Source: Paraspadella gotoi | Lineage: Eukaryota > Chaetognatha | Assembly: GCA_051294375.1 (NCBI GenBank) | Contig: CM119265.1 | Span: 1,298,726 to 1,362,725, forward strand | Length of the DNA stretch: 64,000 bases | Reading direction: 5' to 3' | Shown: positions 1 to 45,482 of the stretch, one piece after another | Layout of the letters: every line of letters starts with the position of its first letter | How positions within the stretch are numbered: position 1 is the first letter of the stretch | Program-made: the position numbers and the translations under genes | Notes under the pieces: generated by a model | What the model was told of the DNA's origin: nothing | The model's input: the letters and a program-made list of their open reading frames with translations, nothing else | The model's database searches: none

Positions 1-712
1 GTCTGGGGTTAATTCAGGTAGATCATTCAGGTGAACGGAAGCGCTGGGAAAAATTCAGGTGTTTGTGTATCCAGATGCGGAAGGATTAATTCCGGGGGAT
101 AAATTCATGCGTTGATGGATTATTTTAAGTGGGGAGTTGAATCTGCCGCTGGTGTGTTTATTCANNNNNNNNNNNNNNNNNNNNNNNNNNNNNNNNNNNN
201 NNNNNNNNNNNNNNNNNNNNNNNNNNNNNNNNNNNNNNNNNNNNNNNNNNNNNNNNNNNNNNNNNNNNNNNNNNNNNNNNNNNNNNNNNNNNNNNNNNNN
301 NNNNNNNNNNNNNNNNNNNNNNNNNNNNNNNNNNNNNNNNNNNNNNNNNNNNNNNNNNNNNNGAGGATTCGTTCAAGTGACAAAAAAATGATTTTCTGTC
401 ACTGAGATCTATTCAGATTAAGGATGGAGTCGACGATGTCACTAAGATCGATTAAGATAAACAAAATTGGTATTTGTTCTTTTGGGAGAAGAAAATTCCT
501 TTTCTTTTTTCTTCCTTTTTTCTTCCTTTTTTCTTCCTTTTTTCTTCCTTTTTTTTCAGATGAAATCAGAAAATTAAATCTGTGTTTGCGTTTTTTTGTC
601 TTTTGTTTTTTTTCCTTTTTTTCGTTTTTGTCCTCATCCTTTTTGTTTGTCTTCTCTTTCATTTTCTTTCGCTAAAATGAAAAACGATTTTGGAATCGGG
701 TCCTGAGTTACC

Positions 713-747
<35 letters not shown>

Positions 748-945
748 NNNNNNNNNNNNNNNNNNNNNNNNNNNNNNNNNNNNNNNNNNNNNNNNNNNNN
801 NNNNNNNNNNNNNNNNNNNNNNNNNNNNNNNNNNNNNNNNNNNNNNNNNNNNNNNNNNNNNNNNNNNNNNNNNNNNNNNNNNNNNNNNNNNNNNNNNNNN
901 NNNNNNNNNNNNNNNNNNNNNNNNNNNNNNNNNNNNNNNNNNNNN

Positions 946-979
<34 letters not shown>

Positions 980-1313
980 AAACTCTCATATTTTATTGAC
1001 ATTTCTTTTATATGAAATTGGTACAACCAATATAAAAATATAATAATAATATAATATAATAATAATAATAATTAATTTTTTTATCTGATTAACTCTTGTA
1101 ATATTTTTACGTATTTTTTTTGTTTTTAGAAAATATACGGCTTATTCCTTTTTTTTTTCCATTAGATATTATTTATATAAACGGATTTGTTATCGAAATA
1201 CGTTATATTTCCAGAGACCTCGCGTGTTAGTGAAAAAAAACTGTCAGAAAATAGATAAATTTGATAATTTTGTCTGGGGGCTACGAATATTTATGGTAAC
1301 GATAAGAAGATAA

Positions 1314-1400
<87 letters not shown>

Positions 1401-1678
1401 ATCAACCAATCCATTGATATTTAAATCAATCAATCAATCAATCAATTAAAATCTATCCTTCCTTGGGTTTCTATGAATGAGGGGAAGCTTTACTTTATTT
1501 AGTTGGCAATATATTAATTTTATTGATTGATTATTTCGGTTTTGTGATTTATTACTAACGACCTATCAACGTTTTCCTTTCCTCGACTCCTGATCAATCC
1601 TATTTGATTGATCTATATGATTGGCGGCTCGATCCTTCTGATTGGTCAATTGGCTTTCCCTTTTATTTTTCTTCTCAG
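1..1678. other. Gene-poor start of window with gaps and simple repeats
   Basis: No gene is visible. The stretch holds N gaps at 165-362 and 748-945, a (CT)n tract flanking the second gap (about 713-978), a pyrimidine-rich run at 495-660 and an (AAAT)n microsatellite at about 1310-1402. The opening 110 bases carry several loose copies of attcaggt. A short segment near 1010-1040 resembles the end of the interspersed repeat described at 15283 and 61126. Confidence 0.7.
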
Positions 1679-1769
1679 GTGCAACAATGACGATTGCGTC
1701 TCTGCCGAATCTGTTTGCGACGAAGTCAACGACTGCGGCGATAATTCTGACGAAATCGGGTGCCACTGA
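1679..1769 (+). CDS. LDL-receptor class A (LDLa) domain exon, probably terminal
   Basis: An exon candidate begins after a strong acceptor (ttttatttttcttctcag) and reads, after one base of a split codon, CNNDDCVSAESVC followed by DEVNDCGDNSDEIGCH and TGA. This is cysteines 2 to 6 of an LDLa module with the calcium cage residues D-x3-D-C-x-D-x-SDE and the closing cysteine. Cysteine 1 would lie in an upstream exon that I cannot find, perhaps in a gap or outside the window. LDLa modules occur in lipoprotein receptors, secreted proteins and some GPCR ectodomains and bind ligands in a calcium-dependent way. The in-frame TGA right after the last cysteine suggests a C-terminal exon. A (CT)n tract and a gap follow within 20 bases. 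The domain call is firm; the host gene is unknown. Confidence 0.72.
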
Positions 1770-3029
1770 GACAGAGTCACTCTCTCTCTCTCTCTCTCTN
1801 NNNNNNNNNNNNNNNNNNNNNNNNNNNNNNNNNNNNTCTCCACTCATTGTATTGATCTTAAGATTATTTTAATTAAAAAACTGTGTTTTTTCTTCTTCTA
1901 ATTTTGTGCGTTAAAACGCTGACCTTATTTTCCCAGAACCCCCCATTTTTAATCTAAATTTTGAATTAGCTTTATTATCTGGATGAGAGATTAAAAGTTA
2001 GGGATAAGGATTTGGTTAGTATTTAAGGATATATAATTGTTTGGTGATGAGGAATTAAGGATAGGGGTTAGGGTTAGAAACTAGAGTTAAAGGTTTTGGG
2101 TTAAAGTTTAGGGATTAGGGTTAGCGGTTTGGTTAAAAATATATTTAGGATAGATATTGATATGAAAATTGAATTCTGGGAGAAAGTAACAGAAATGGAT
2201 CTTTATTCTTTGTTATTTTTTTCTATTCTTCTTTGTCGTCGTCGTCGTCGTCGCTTTTGTTTTCAATTTCAATCTCTTGTTTTTTATCGACGCATTTTGT
2301 TTCTCTTCAATAAAAAACAAAACACAAAATCAAAATGAAAATTTTTTTNNNNNNNNNNNNNNNNNNNNNNNNNNNNNNNNNNNNNNNNNNNNNNNNNNNN
2401 NNNNNNNNNNNNNNNNNNNNNNNNNNNNNNNNNNNNNNNNNNNNNNNNNNNNNNNNNNNNNNNNNNNNNNNNNNNNNNNNNNNNNNNNNNNNNNNNNNNN
2501 NNNNNNNNNNNNNNNNNNNNNNNNNNNNNNNNNNNNNNNNNNNNNNNNNNNNNNNNNNNNNNNNNNNNNNNNNNNNNNNNNNNNNNNNNNNNNNNNNNNN
2601 NNNNNNNNNNNNNNNNNNNNNNNNNNNNNNNNNNNNNNGAGAGAGAGAGAGAGAGAGAGAGATTAGCTTTTAGTTTGAATAATAGTCAAAAAGTGGAATT
2701 AGGTGTTCCTTTCAAAGAAAAGAAAAGAAAAGAAAAGAAAAGAAAAGAAAAGNNNNNNNNNNAAAAGAAAAGAAAAGAAAAGAAAAGAAAAGAAATCAAA
2801 AGATAACAAAAGAAATGAAAAAATAGAAAAGAAAAAAAAATAAAAGAAAAATAGAAAAGAAAAGAAAAGAAAAGAAAAGAAAAGAAAAGAAAAGAAAAGA
2901 AAGGAAAAAAGAAAATAAAACAAATGAAATTAAACGACAAAAATGAAAAAAATATTGGAATAATAGGAAAAAATCAATGAAAAGAGTAAAGAAAACAAAT
3001 TAATAAACTAAAAAAAATAAGAACAAAAC
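1770..3029. repeat. Gaps, telomere-like degenerate tract and (AAAAG)n
   Basis: Gaps lie at 1800-1836, 2349-2638 and 2753-2762. From about 2000 to 2135 the + strand is rich in gggttagg-like words, a degenerate telomere-like tract without a regular array. A (GA)n tract follows the large gap to 2661, and an AAAAG repeat runs from about 2716 to 2890. No coding signal was found. Confidence 0.6.
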
Positions 3030-3054
3030 GTGAAAACGTCTGTTCCAGTATCAA

Positions 3055-3092
<38 letters not shown>

Positions 3093-3099
3093 TGTGATC

Positions 3100-3113
3100 G
3101 TTGCCATAGCAAC
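3100..3113. promoter_or_regulatory. Perfect palindromic RFX X-box
   Basis: GTTGCCATAGCAAC is a full match to the X-box consensus GTNRCC-N2-RGYAAC bound by RFX factors, which control ciliary genes in animals. It sits just after a (GAC)n tract (about 3055-3087) and 60 bases before a (GA)n tract. No promoter or first exon could be recognised next to it, so its use is inference. Confidence 0.4.
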
Positions 3114-3163
3114 GGCGAGGACGACGACGCTTACGCCCACCTCATAGAAGTTGCGCGATTTTC

Positions 3164-3215
<52 letters not shown>

Positions 3216-6200
3216 GCGTTCCTCCTTCCTCTTCCTTTTTCCTTCACTCATATTTTTCTGATTCACAGATTTCGCGTCGANNNNNNNNNNNNNNNNNNNN
3301 NNNNNNNNNNNNNNNNNNNNNNNNNNNNNNNNNNNNNNNNNNNNNNNNNNNNNNNNNNNNNNNNNNNNNNNNNNNNNNNNNNNNNNNNNNNNNNNNNNNN
3401 NNNNNNNNNNNNNNNNNNNNNNNNNNNNNNNNNNNNNNNNNNNNNNNNNNNNNNNNNNNNNNNNNNNNNNNNNNNNNNNNNNNNNNNNNNNNNNNNNNNN
3501 NNNNNNNNNNNNNNNNNNNNNNNNNNNNNNNNNNNNNNNNNNNNNNNNNNNNNNNNNNNNNNNNNNNNCTTTGATATAAAAAGAAACGAATTTAATCTCG
3601 AGATACGAATTCGCAAAAAAGTTCGAAAGAAAGAAAAAAGGAGAAAATTAATTAATTATTAAGTAAGTAAAAATTTATTAAAGTATTTTTTTGGATTTTT
3701 AATAAATTTTTCTTTCCTTTTTTTAATTGTATTTTTTTTCTTTTTTTATTTATTTTCTTATGAAATTGTTACAACCAATATGAAAATTAGTCNNNNNNNN
3801 NNNNNNNNNNNNNNNNNNNNNNNNNNNNNNNNNNNNNNNNNNNNNNNNNNNNNNNNNNNNNNNNNNNNNNNNNNNNNNNNNNNNNNNNNNNNNNNNNNNN
3901 NNNNNNNNNNNNNNNNNNNNNNNNNNNNNNNNNNNNNNNNNNNNNNNNNNNNNNNNNNNNNNNNNNNNNNNNNNNNNNNNNNNNNNNNNNNNNNNNNNNN
4001 NNNNNNNNNNNNNNNNNNNNNNNNNNNNNNNNNNNNNNNNNNNNNNNNCTCCAGATGAACTCGCGCCGCCTTTTGTTTGTTTGTTTGTAATTTGCGCAGC
4101 TAATTACGCGAAGATTAAAAGGACGAAGGTCAGAAAAAAGTAATCAGAGAGAGAGACAGAGAGAGAGAGAGAGNNNNNNNNNNNNNNNNNNNNNNNNNNN
4201 NNNNNNNNNNNNNNNNNNNNNNNNNNNNNNNNNNNNNNNNNNNNNNNNNNNNNNNNNNNNNNNNNNNNNNNNNNNNNNNNNNNNNNNNNNNNNNNNNNNN
4301 NNNNNNNNNNNNNNNNNNNNNNNNNNNNNNNNNNNNNNNNNNNNNNNNNNNNNNNNNNGCCGTCATGAGGGACTTTCTGTTAAAAGGTTTTTTACTGTAG
4401 CGGAGGTTGTGTAAAAGGGAAAGGCGAAAGTAAAAGGGAAAGAAAGAGACAAGGAACTAAGGTAACGGGCGTTAAACCCACTCTCTCTCTCATATCTCGT
4501 CACATCTCTCTCATATCTCTCATCTCTCTCAGTCTTCTCATCTCTCTTTCTCTCTCTCTCTCTACTCCTATTCTCTTCTTCTATTCTCCTCCTCTCTCTT
4601 TTCTCTGTTCTCTTCTCTTCTTTTCTCCCTCTTTTCTTCCCTTCGCTCCCCTACTCTCTCTTCTCTATCTCTCTCTCATCTCTCTCTCTCTCTCATCCTT
4701 TCTCCTCTCTCTCTTCTCTCTCCTCACTCTCTCTCTTTGTTTTCTTCCCTTCTTCCTCTTTCCCTTCCCCCTCTCTCTCTCTCTCTCTATCTCTTTCTCT
4801 CTCTCTTTGTTTCTTTCCCATTCTTTTCCTCTTTCTCTCCTTCCCTCTCCCTCTCTCCCCTATCACTCTCTCTCTCTTTTTTTCTCTCTCCTTCTTTCTC
4901 GCTATCTCTCACTAGTTTCTCTTTCCTTCTTTTCCCTCCTCCTCTTCTCCTTCTCCTCCGTGGAAGGAGGATCTGCTTACTTTCTCTTCTCATCTCTTTC
5001 TTTTTCTTTCTTCTTCTATTCTTTCTATTTTCTTTTCTTTCATTTATTTCTTTCTTTTCCTCTCTTCTTTCTTTCTTTCCTTTCTCCTCTTTACTATTCA
5101 GTTTATATCCAAATGTCTCTTCTCCTTTATTCCCTTTTACCTTTCCATGCCTTTCCCTCTTTTAAAAACCTCCGAGCATTTTTAACTATCTAAAAACAGA
5201 AAAAAAAAACGCTTTTAACAAGAAAAGTCCCTCATAGAAACTGGCATTCTGACGAGAAAAAAAAAGTTGTTTTATTTCTCGTTGTTCGAAGAAGAAATTG
5301 GGGTCGCTCTCTCTCTCTCTCTGTGTCTCTCTCTCTCTCTCTCTGTTCTCCTCTCTCTCTCTCTCTCTCTCGCATCACCTCTCGAGGAAATCTCTCTCAT
5401 TCTCTCTTGATCTACGATCACTCATCGCATCCTCTCACACTCACTCTCTCTACTCCTCCGTTCTCGTCCCTTTCTTCTCTCAGTCTCTCTCGTGTCTCTT
5501 CTCTGATTACTTTTTTCTGACGTTTCGTCCTTTTTCAATCTGATCCAGCGTTTAATTAGCTGCGCAAATATACAAACAAACAAAGACAAAACCATAAAAA
5601 AGGCGGCGAAGTAGTATCCATACATGGAGAAAAATAAAGGGGCACGTTTGAAGAGAGTTCAGAGAAAAGAAATGAAGAACAGAGAAGGATGAAGAAAGAA
5701 AAGAACAAAAAAGAAAGTAAATAAAGAAAGAAAGAAAAAAAGAAATAAGAAGGAGAGAAACGGGAAAAACAAGAAAGAAAAGAAAAGAAAGAAAGAAAAA
5801 ACTAAAGACGATAAAAATAGGAATAGCAATAATTCATAATTAATACTAAAGAAAAATCGTAAATGGTTTTTTATACCACAATTCTTTCCAAAAGCTATAA
5901 TTGAAAACATTCTTTTGGAAACTGAATTATAACAGTCTTTGTTGCAAAAAAAAAAAGAGGACACTAATGCCTCTCATTCATATCACTCCCCTCTCCGTCC
6001 AATTAAATGTAACAAGACTGTAACACAACGAGACTGTAGCTGAGAGAGTCTTCGAATTCTGAAGCTAGCCAGGGAACCTGCAATGTCAATTATCTTGTTA
6101 AGAGGTGATGATGCCTTAAACCCACCAAAGCCTGTCTAAGTCACAATAGCTCTTCCTCAACGTGCGATAAGGAATTAGACTCGCGTATTGTTAATATGGA

Positions 6201-6770
6201 ATGACTAATATTTTCATATTGGTTATTGTAACAATTTCAACATAAGAAAAATAAAAATAAAAAAAGAAAAAAAAAAAAAAAAAAATAACAATTAAAAAAA
6301 GGAAAAGACAAAATAATTGTTAAAAATCCAAAAAAATACTTTAATAAATTTTTACTTACTTAAATTAAATATTAATTTTCTCCTCTTTTTCTATTATTTC
6401 TTTACTTTCGAACTTTTTTTCGACATTCATCCTCAGAGCATTTTAAATTCTAGTTTTCTTTTTTATATCAAACGTTAGTGATTTTCTTAAATAATCAGGA
6501 AAACAAATTTTCATTGAAATTAAAAAACTTAAAATATGGAATAAATTTGTGAAAAGACTCAGGAAAAATATTTCATCGACGCTGNNNNNNNNNNNNNNNN
6601 NNNNNNNNNTATATTTTTCGCCCTCGCGTCAGAACTAAAACCATAAACTTCAACCCAAAGTCTAAAGTTGAATAACAACAACAAGAACAACATAAGCAAC
6701 AATCACAACAACAACAACAAAAACAACCTAAATAACAGAAGAAACAAAAACTACATGAACAACATTTAGT
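3114..6770. repeat. Gaps and pyrimidine-rich low complexity
   Basis: Gaps lie at 3281-3568, 3793-4048, 4174-4358 and 6585-6609. An acceptor-like sequence ending ttttctgattcacag stands at 3253-3267, just before a gap, so an exon could be hidden there. From about 4480 to 5160 and 5305 to 5500 the + strand is almost pure C/T. The long Ser/Leu/Phe reading frames here are products of this composition. A degraded copy of the open-frame repeat (see 61126) lies at about 6020-6160 on the + strand. Confidence 0.6.
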
Positions 6771-6773
6771 CCG

Positions 6774-7520
6774 TCATTGAGCCCAGTTTACCCCTCCTAT
6801 AAACATGTGTATTACCATTGGCTCATGATCATTAGGTAACGGGATCGATCCCCAATGATACCTATCCTGCGTGAACTCCCCGGAGGCGAGGAAAACCCTC
6901 AAGCCTGGTTTCAAACCCAGAATCCATGGCTTGTCGCAAAGGGAAGGAAAGATCAATGATTCTTTCTTAATTCTATCCTCAAATTAATGAGTGAGATATT
7001 TATCGTTTCCTGAGATTGCCTTTCTCTACGGACCTTACCTTTTCCTTCCGTGAATTATGTCGATGGACGTTCTGGTCCCGAGAATTCTCGTTGAGTGGGA
7101 TTTGAACTTATCCTTGGAAGTAGTTTTGGGTCGACCTAAAGTACACGAAGTAGGATTGGAGGAATTGAACTCGGGTCGCTTCAGGAAAAGAAAGAAAAAG
7201 AATGGTTGAGACAAAAGTGAAAAAAAGAGGACGTTCTTAAATCTTAAATCTTTTAAATTTTGAATTTTAGATTTCTCAAAAGGAGAATCCACATTTGTAA
7301 GTTAAAAGATAGACGAGTGGGCGAAAATAAAAGGAGAAAAAAACTACGTATTACGTAGCTTTACAAAAACCGGGAAACTTTCTTGTGAACTGATGTTGGC
7401 ATTTGGCAGCGAGTCTTTACAACGAAGTTGGGATCACGTGACTTCATGGAGCAATAATTTGAACCAAGGGTTTCCTAAGCTGATTACAGGCGCATTTTTT
7501 CTAGCGAGATGAACCCAGAT
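6774..7520 (-). repeat. Array of tRNA-like (B-box) remnants
   Basis: Several B-box-like words are found here, mostly on the minus strand: GGTTCAAAT near 7466, GTTCAATTCC near 7166, GTTCAAATCCC near 7108 and GATCGATCCC near 6852. A + strand candidate is GGTTTCAAACCC near 6908. No complete cloverleaf could be folded by eye. They may be old tRNA-derived SINEs. A palindromic CACGTG box lies near 7434. Confidence 0.3.
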
Positions 7521-9179
<1,659 letters not shown>

Positions 9180-10034
9180 CTCTATCATTTCCTCATTTTT
9201 TCCTTTTTGACAGACTTTGTTTCCTTTTTTATGTCGGAAATTCTATTTTTATCTCATTTAATTTTCACAGTAAAAAACCTCAAACAAAACAACACAACTT
9301 GTTTTGTTAATGTTTATTAATGTTTAATAACAACTTGAAATTAATTTTTTTTGCGAAGATGTCAAAATTGTCAAATTGATGGCTGATCGCATCTCTTAAT
9401 AATCACGCGTAATTAATAATTTTTAATTCAGTATCCAAGATTACAGTATAAATATTTTCAGCTTTATTGACCTCTTCCAGGTCCAGAGGGGCAGTTCGTT
9501 TATAAGAGATTCATTCTCAGGTCTTTGGGCAAGCAATTAAAGCAGCTTAGCTTAATAACAACAAAGCATCAAAATTGGGGCTAAAATGATTGTTGAGAAG
9601 ATGCAGATCTGTGTGCGCTGATCAAAATATGGCAAGTTAAACCTGGGAAAGTATGAAAGGCGGCTGTGGCTAACAGTATGATTTGATTTCCTTTTAAAAG
9701 ATGAGTAGTTTTAAAAAACAACACTATCAACTGCATCAATTTTTTTTTTGACAAAAGAATTGGTGTAAATCCTATCTATTTCGTTGCGATTTCGAAATGT
9801 AGAGAAAACAAAGTTTTATTTTTGTGACAAAACAACGATTTTTTATTTAACATTAGCAGACATGTTTCGACTCTTGTTTCGACTCATCATCAGCGCTTTT
9901 ACAGTTTGTAAAAATTTATATTAATTAATTATTATTAATAATTAATTATTAATTATTAATCATTAATTAATGCAGCCTGAATTTATATTTAACATAAAAA
10001 AGTATAATCAAATAGTGATATAGATTGTTTGTTT

Positions 10035-10360
10035 TTTTCCATTTTAACTCATTTCCACTTTGACGATTCCATCGAAACTTTATTTCCTGCTCAATCGCAC
10101 ACTTTACTACTCACGCACGAAATTTCATTCCAATCCATTCATCCAATTTGTGTTTTTTGCTAAGGTGGTACGGACGGACGGACAGACTGACAGACAGACA
10201 TGTGGACAGACAGACAGACGGACGGATGGACATCATTTTTTCGAATAATTTATCATAATTCGATGTTCTGACATGATATAAGCGAATGCCCGACAAGATT
10301 GAGGGGGCGGAAGACGGACCGACCAAGTGAATTATGGAACTGGAATCTTCTGTAAGCAAA
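10035..10360 (-). mobile_element. Helentron-like element H1, truncated copy
   Basis: Read on the minus strand this matches the copy at 40982: a decayed terminal hairpin (near 10330-10355), the conserved segment ending in a GTCC/ACGG microsatellite with interruptions, then part of the 157-bp core repeat (about 10035-10160). It is cut before the far end. The 97- and 62-residue reading frames here are products of the repeat. Three direct copies of acgagtttgtccta follow at about 10405-10455. Confidence 0.6.
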
Positions 10361-10915
10361 TCCGGTAAAAAAACATCTTTTGCTCGATGAGAGATCATTT
10401 TTTCGAGCGATGACGAGTTTGTCCTAACGAGTTTGTCCTAACGAGTTTGTCCTAACATGTTCCGAAGGCATTTTAAACACGTTTCAATCCAATTTTAATC
10501 AATATTTTTGGCATTTCAAAAACGTCAATGATTTTTTCATCAAATGGTATGAACAAAAATTGTCTTAATGTTTGGTAGGTAATGTGTGATTAATATATAC
10601 TTCAGGTCAAACGATTTGGCTCACGGGATAGCTCCGCCTTCAGGAAATCCTTAGAGGAATAAAAGTAGGAATTTTGATGAAGTGCATGTCATAAAAACAA
10701 GGGCTAAAATAGTTATTGTAGTCATGTTATGTCATGTCATGTCAGTCACCGCGGTGCAACACATTTCAATTACCGTTCTTTTTTTTTCTGCATATGTGTA
10801 TTGATATAACTTTAATTACAATTAATTTTTGTTTTTAATTGAATTTCTATTTGCGCCATATTGATTATATGAACCCTTTTTTCAGATAAAAATCACGAAC
10901 TTGGATTTTGCAAAA

Positions 10916-42279
<31,364 letters not shown>

Positions 42280-42281
42280 TG

Positions 42282-44120
42282 GTAAGGGTTGTTGTTGTTT
42301 TTGTTAGGTTGTTGTTGTTGTTGTCGTTTGTTCTCTCTTCTCTATCACAGAATGTTACCGTATCCTGTTGTTATCGTCTTCTTCATCCTATTCAATATAT
42401 TTTTAATAAAACGAAACAAATTCTTCATCTTTTTTGTTGTTTTCTTTCTCCTCTTCCTTCTCCTCTTCCTCCTCCTCTTCCTCCTTCTTTTCTTATTTTC
42501 TTTTTCTTTCTAATTATTTTTTCTTTTTTCTTTTGGCACTTTTTTTCCATTGAAGCCCCCTCTCCACGGCTCCTGAAGCAGCGGACTCAATCTCACGCAC
42601 AAAACTCGTGCTGCTTCCATCGTCGCTTCATGCGTCACTCCTTTCGTCGTCGCTCTCACCGTCGCAACTGCTTCCTCCATCGTTCAAATTATCGTCGTCG
42701 TTTCTGTTGATCCCGATCCTGAGTCCCTGACCTATGAGTCACCAAACCCAGAAAGCCAGAACGTTTTTTGTAGCATAAGGAATGACAAATAGAGCTTTAG
42801 CAATTAGCATAATATAAATTTTGCTCACTTGATGATTCGTTTTAACACTAATCCTAATTCCTAACTCTAATCCCGAACCCTGATCCCTAATCCCTAACCC
42901 ATAACCCTAACCCTTATCCCTAACCAAAACCCTAAACCTTTAATCCCCAACCTACGAAGCCGGCTGCAATTATTTTTCACGAGTAATAGAACATTTAAAA
43001 GCTTTCTGTAAAATAAAAGGTGATCTTGGGTTATTTCTCTGTTGCCCTGATCGAGCATTATAAAAAACCTACGGGGAAACGATGTTCATTCAGATTCAGG
43101 CACTCGGTTTAAAGCGAGAAAGATTCGCTGCTCCGTCAGACCTTGTTCGCTCAAATTTTCCCTGGAAATAAAAAAAACTACAGTGAAAATGTGTTACTTG
43201 TTTAATTTATATCAATCCTTAGTTGTCATACGATTCCAATTCATGTTAATCAACAGTGTTTTATAGTTGTTTATATCCATTTGAAAAAAAGAGAAATAAG
43301 ATAAAATGTAGCGGTAGTATTTCATACCCCGTTACTCGTCCGAGAATCAGCATCTGTTTAAATCCCACCCCCTTTCATAGCAAATTGTATTTTCAATATA
43401 ATTTCATAATTATTATTATGTCAACAGTTGCTATTAATAAAAAAAGATTGTTCCTTAACCTTTTCTACAATTGTTCTCTACGTTTTGTAATAATTAAAAT
43501 TTTGTGATCCATTTAACAGTTTGTTCTCGAATTACTTGTATAAGAAGAATAAATTAATTGAAATAAATCGAAATATTTCTTTATTTCTTTTTAATGTTTA
43601 ATATTGATAGAAAATCACCAGACAAGTCAATTACAATAAAAGGAAAAACATAAAGAAGTAAAATATACAATGTAAATAAAAAAAAATCTTATTTTTATTT
43701 CTTTGAAGATTTTTCCACAAATTAAGATAATAAAAGACTCCATCATTATTCTATATTTTTGTGTTATTTCTTTCTTTTCGTTGTTGTAGTAGCATTTATT
43801 GAAAACAAAGAACTGAGTAAAGGATAGTGGTCAGATGTGAAGACAGATGAAGGTAAGAACAGGGAAGAAGAAGCAGTAAGTTGGTGAAATGGTGAAAATG
43901 AGAGTGAGGGAGGGAGAGAGAGAGAGAGAGAGAGACTTTTGTTTTCACTAAATATATATATATTTGCTAAAACTTAATTTAATAATGCCTAAACTACAGG
44001 TATAATTTCAACTTTGGTTGACTTTTTTATCTCGCCAGACGGGCTAAAGCCCGACTTGGGCGAGATTTAGTCATAAAACTGCTTCTTTGTGCCGTAGTCG
44101 TCCAGCTTCTTCTCTCAGTC

Positions 44121-44151
<31 letters not shown>

Positions 44152-45057
44152 CTCTCACTCATACAACCATTTATTTGTTTTATTTATGATGAATGACTAT
44201 CATCGCGTCAATGAATGACTATCATCGCATCAATGAATGACTATCATTGCATCAATCATTAGGTTATCATCGCATCAATCATTTGGTTATGATTGTATCA
44301 ATTATTGGTTATTGTCGCATCAATCTATGGTTATCATCGCATCAATATCTGGTTATAATTGCATCTATCTATGATTATCATCGCATCAATATTTAGTTAT
44401 TATTACATCAATCATTCTTTTTTTTTCCGGATTTTTTCAGTAATTTTCTTTGATAGTGCCGCCTGGCGAGATCACTATACTTTTAAGATTTTTTGACTGA
44501 TAAAATCTTAATCCTTTACTCTAAAAGAATCAAATACAAAATAATCTGCTGAAGGAACGAAGCTGAAAAAAAAATTTGACCAAGATCTTTTCAGGAATGT
44601 GCTGACAACGCAATAAGCGTATAAGCCGAACAGCAGTTATAATATGTTTTTGAAAAATATAAAATTTAATGCTTATGTAAATTTAAATGTTTATTAGGTT
44701 GTGAATTCAAATGTTAGTTATAAAAAATGTTGTGCAATGAGAAAGAAAAAGCGGAAAGTGAAATAGAAAGTGATATAATTAATAAGAAGGAAAACGACTT
44801 CATAAAAAAACAAAGTGATTGGAAAGATTTTACTATTGATTGTAAATATAATATTTTTCCAGAGGGCAACATAAACAAGGGAATTTTTTTTAGGACAAGA
44901 TAGCACTTTTGATTAAGTTTTCAAAATTATTTACCAGATGTCTTATTCTTTTTTAAGAAACAAAGGAAGATGCATAATAAATTTGATCTGGACCTGCTAG
45001 ATTTTCCTTTGCACCTGCTTTAATACAAAATAAAAATTTTTATTTAAGTTTATATTA
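42282..45057. other. Downstream of the receptor gene; no coding gene seen
   Basis: Pyrimidine-rich sequence (42310-42555), a GC-richer possible 3' UTR exon (42557-42720), a telomere-like tract in inverse orientation (42840-42960), AT-rich sequence, a (GA)n tract (43915-43935) and the H2 element (43960-44480). Confidence 0.5.
43960..44480 (+). mobile_element. Second Helentron-like family H2
   Basis: A hairpin at 44029-44066 (atctcgcc ... gggctaaagccc ... gggcgagat) is followed by a (CT)n tract and a minisatellite of about 22-24 bases (gactatcatcgcatcaat units, 44190-44420). The right end carries ctggcgagatcac (44463-44475), which repeats the hairpin arm. The layout is that of H1 but the sequence is different. 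Confidence 0.5.
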
Positions 45058-45480
45058 TTGAAAAAATGCTGCAAGTTGAAAAAATGATGCAAGTTGAAAA
45101 AATTATACAAGTTGAAAAAATGATGCAAGTTGAAAAAATGTTGCAAACTGAAAAAATGATGCAAGTTGAAAAATTGATGCAAGTTGAAAAAATGATGTAA
45201 GTTGAAAAAATGATGCAAGTTAAAAAAATGATGCAAGTTGAAAAATGATATAGTTGAAAAAATGATACAAGTTAGGAAAATGATGCAAGTTAAAAAAATG
45301 ATGCAAGCTAAAAAATAATGCAAGCTGAAAAAATAACACAAGTTGAAAAAATAATACAAGTTGAAAAAAAGTAAAAAGTTAAAAAATGATACAAATTTAA
45401 TAAAATATTATTAGTGCCACAGTAACAGTTCAGTTTAAGCCCTTGAAAGCGATTTACATGTATTGGCGCAGCCACTGTTT
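45058..45480 (+). repeat. 18-bp minisatellite in a partial H1 element
   Basis: About 17 units close to aaaaaatgatgcaagttg (45058-45375), the same unit as in H1 copies at 17985 and 19370, followed by cagtaacagtt and gcgatttacatgtattggcg as in those copies. The hairpin end is missing. It abuts the 3' end of the minus-strand gene. The 120-residue frame with a repeating Phe-Asn-Leu-His-His pattern is only this repeat read backwards. Confidence 0.75.
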
Positions 45481-45482
45481 TT

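Noticed and set aside
713-978. Poly-Ser/Leu or poly-Arg/Glu reading frames over (CT)n and (GA)n, here and throughout
   Set aside because: They are translations of dinucleotide repeats with no splice context or non-repetitive part.
2686-2940. Phe/Leu-rich minus-strand frames
   Set aside because: They are the AAAAG repeat read on the other strand.
4737-5193. Frames of 128-142 residues
   Set aside because: Pure C/T tract; only Ser, Leu, Phe and Pro codons.
10111-10398. Minus-strand frame of 95 residues
   Set aside because: It lies within the truncated H1 element and its microsatellite.
42840-42960. True telomere or subtelomere
   Set aside because: Words are irregular, internal and found at four places in both orientations.
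44997-45359. Minus-strand 120-residue Phe/His/Asn/Leu repeat protein
   Set aside because: It is the 18-bp minisatellite of H1; six-residue periodicity equals the repeat unit.
45058-45375. CRISPR-like array of short direct repeats
   Set aside because: There are no spacers; units are adjacent, and the genome is eukaryotic.
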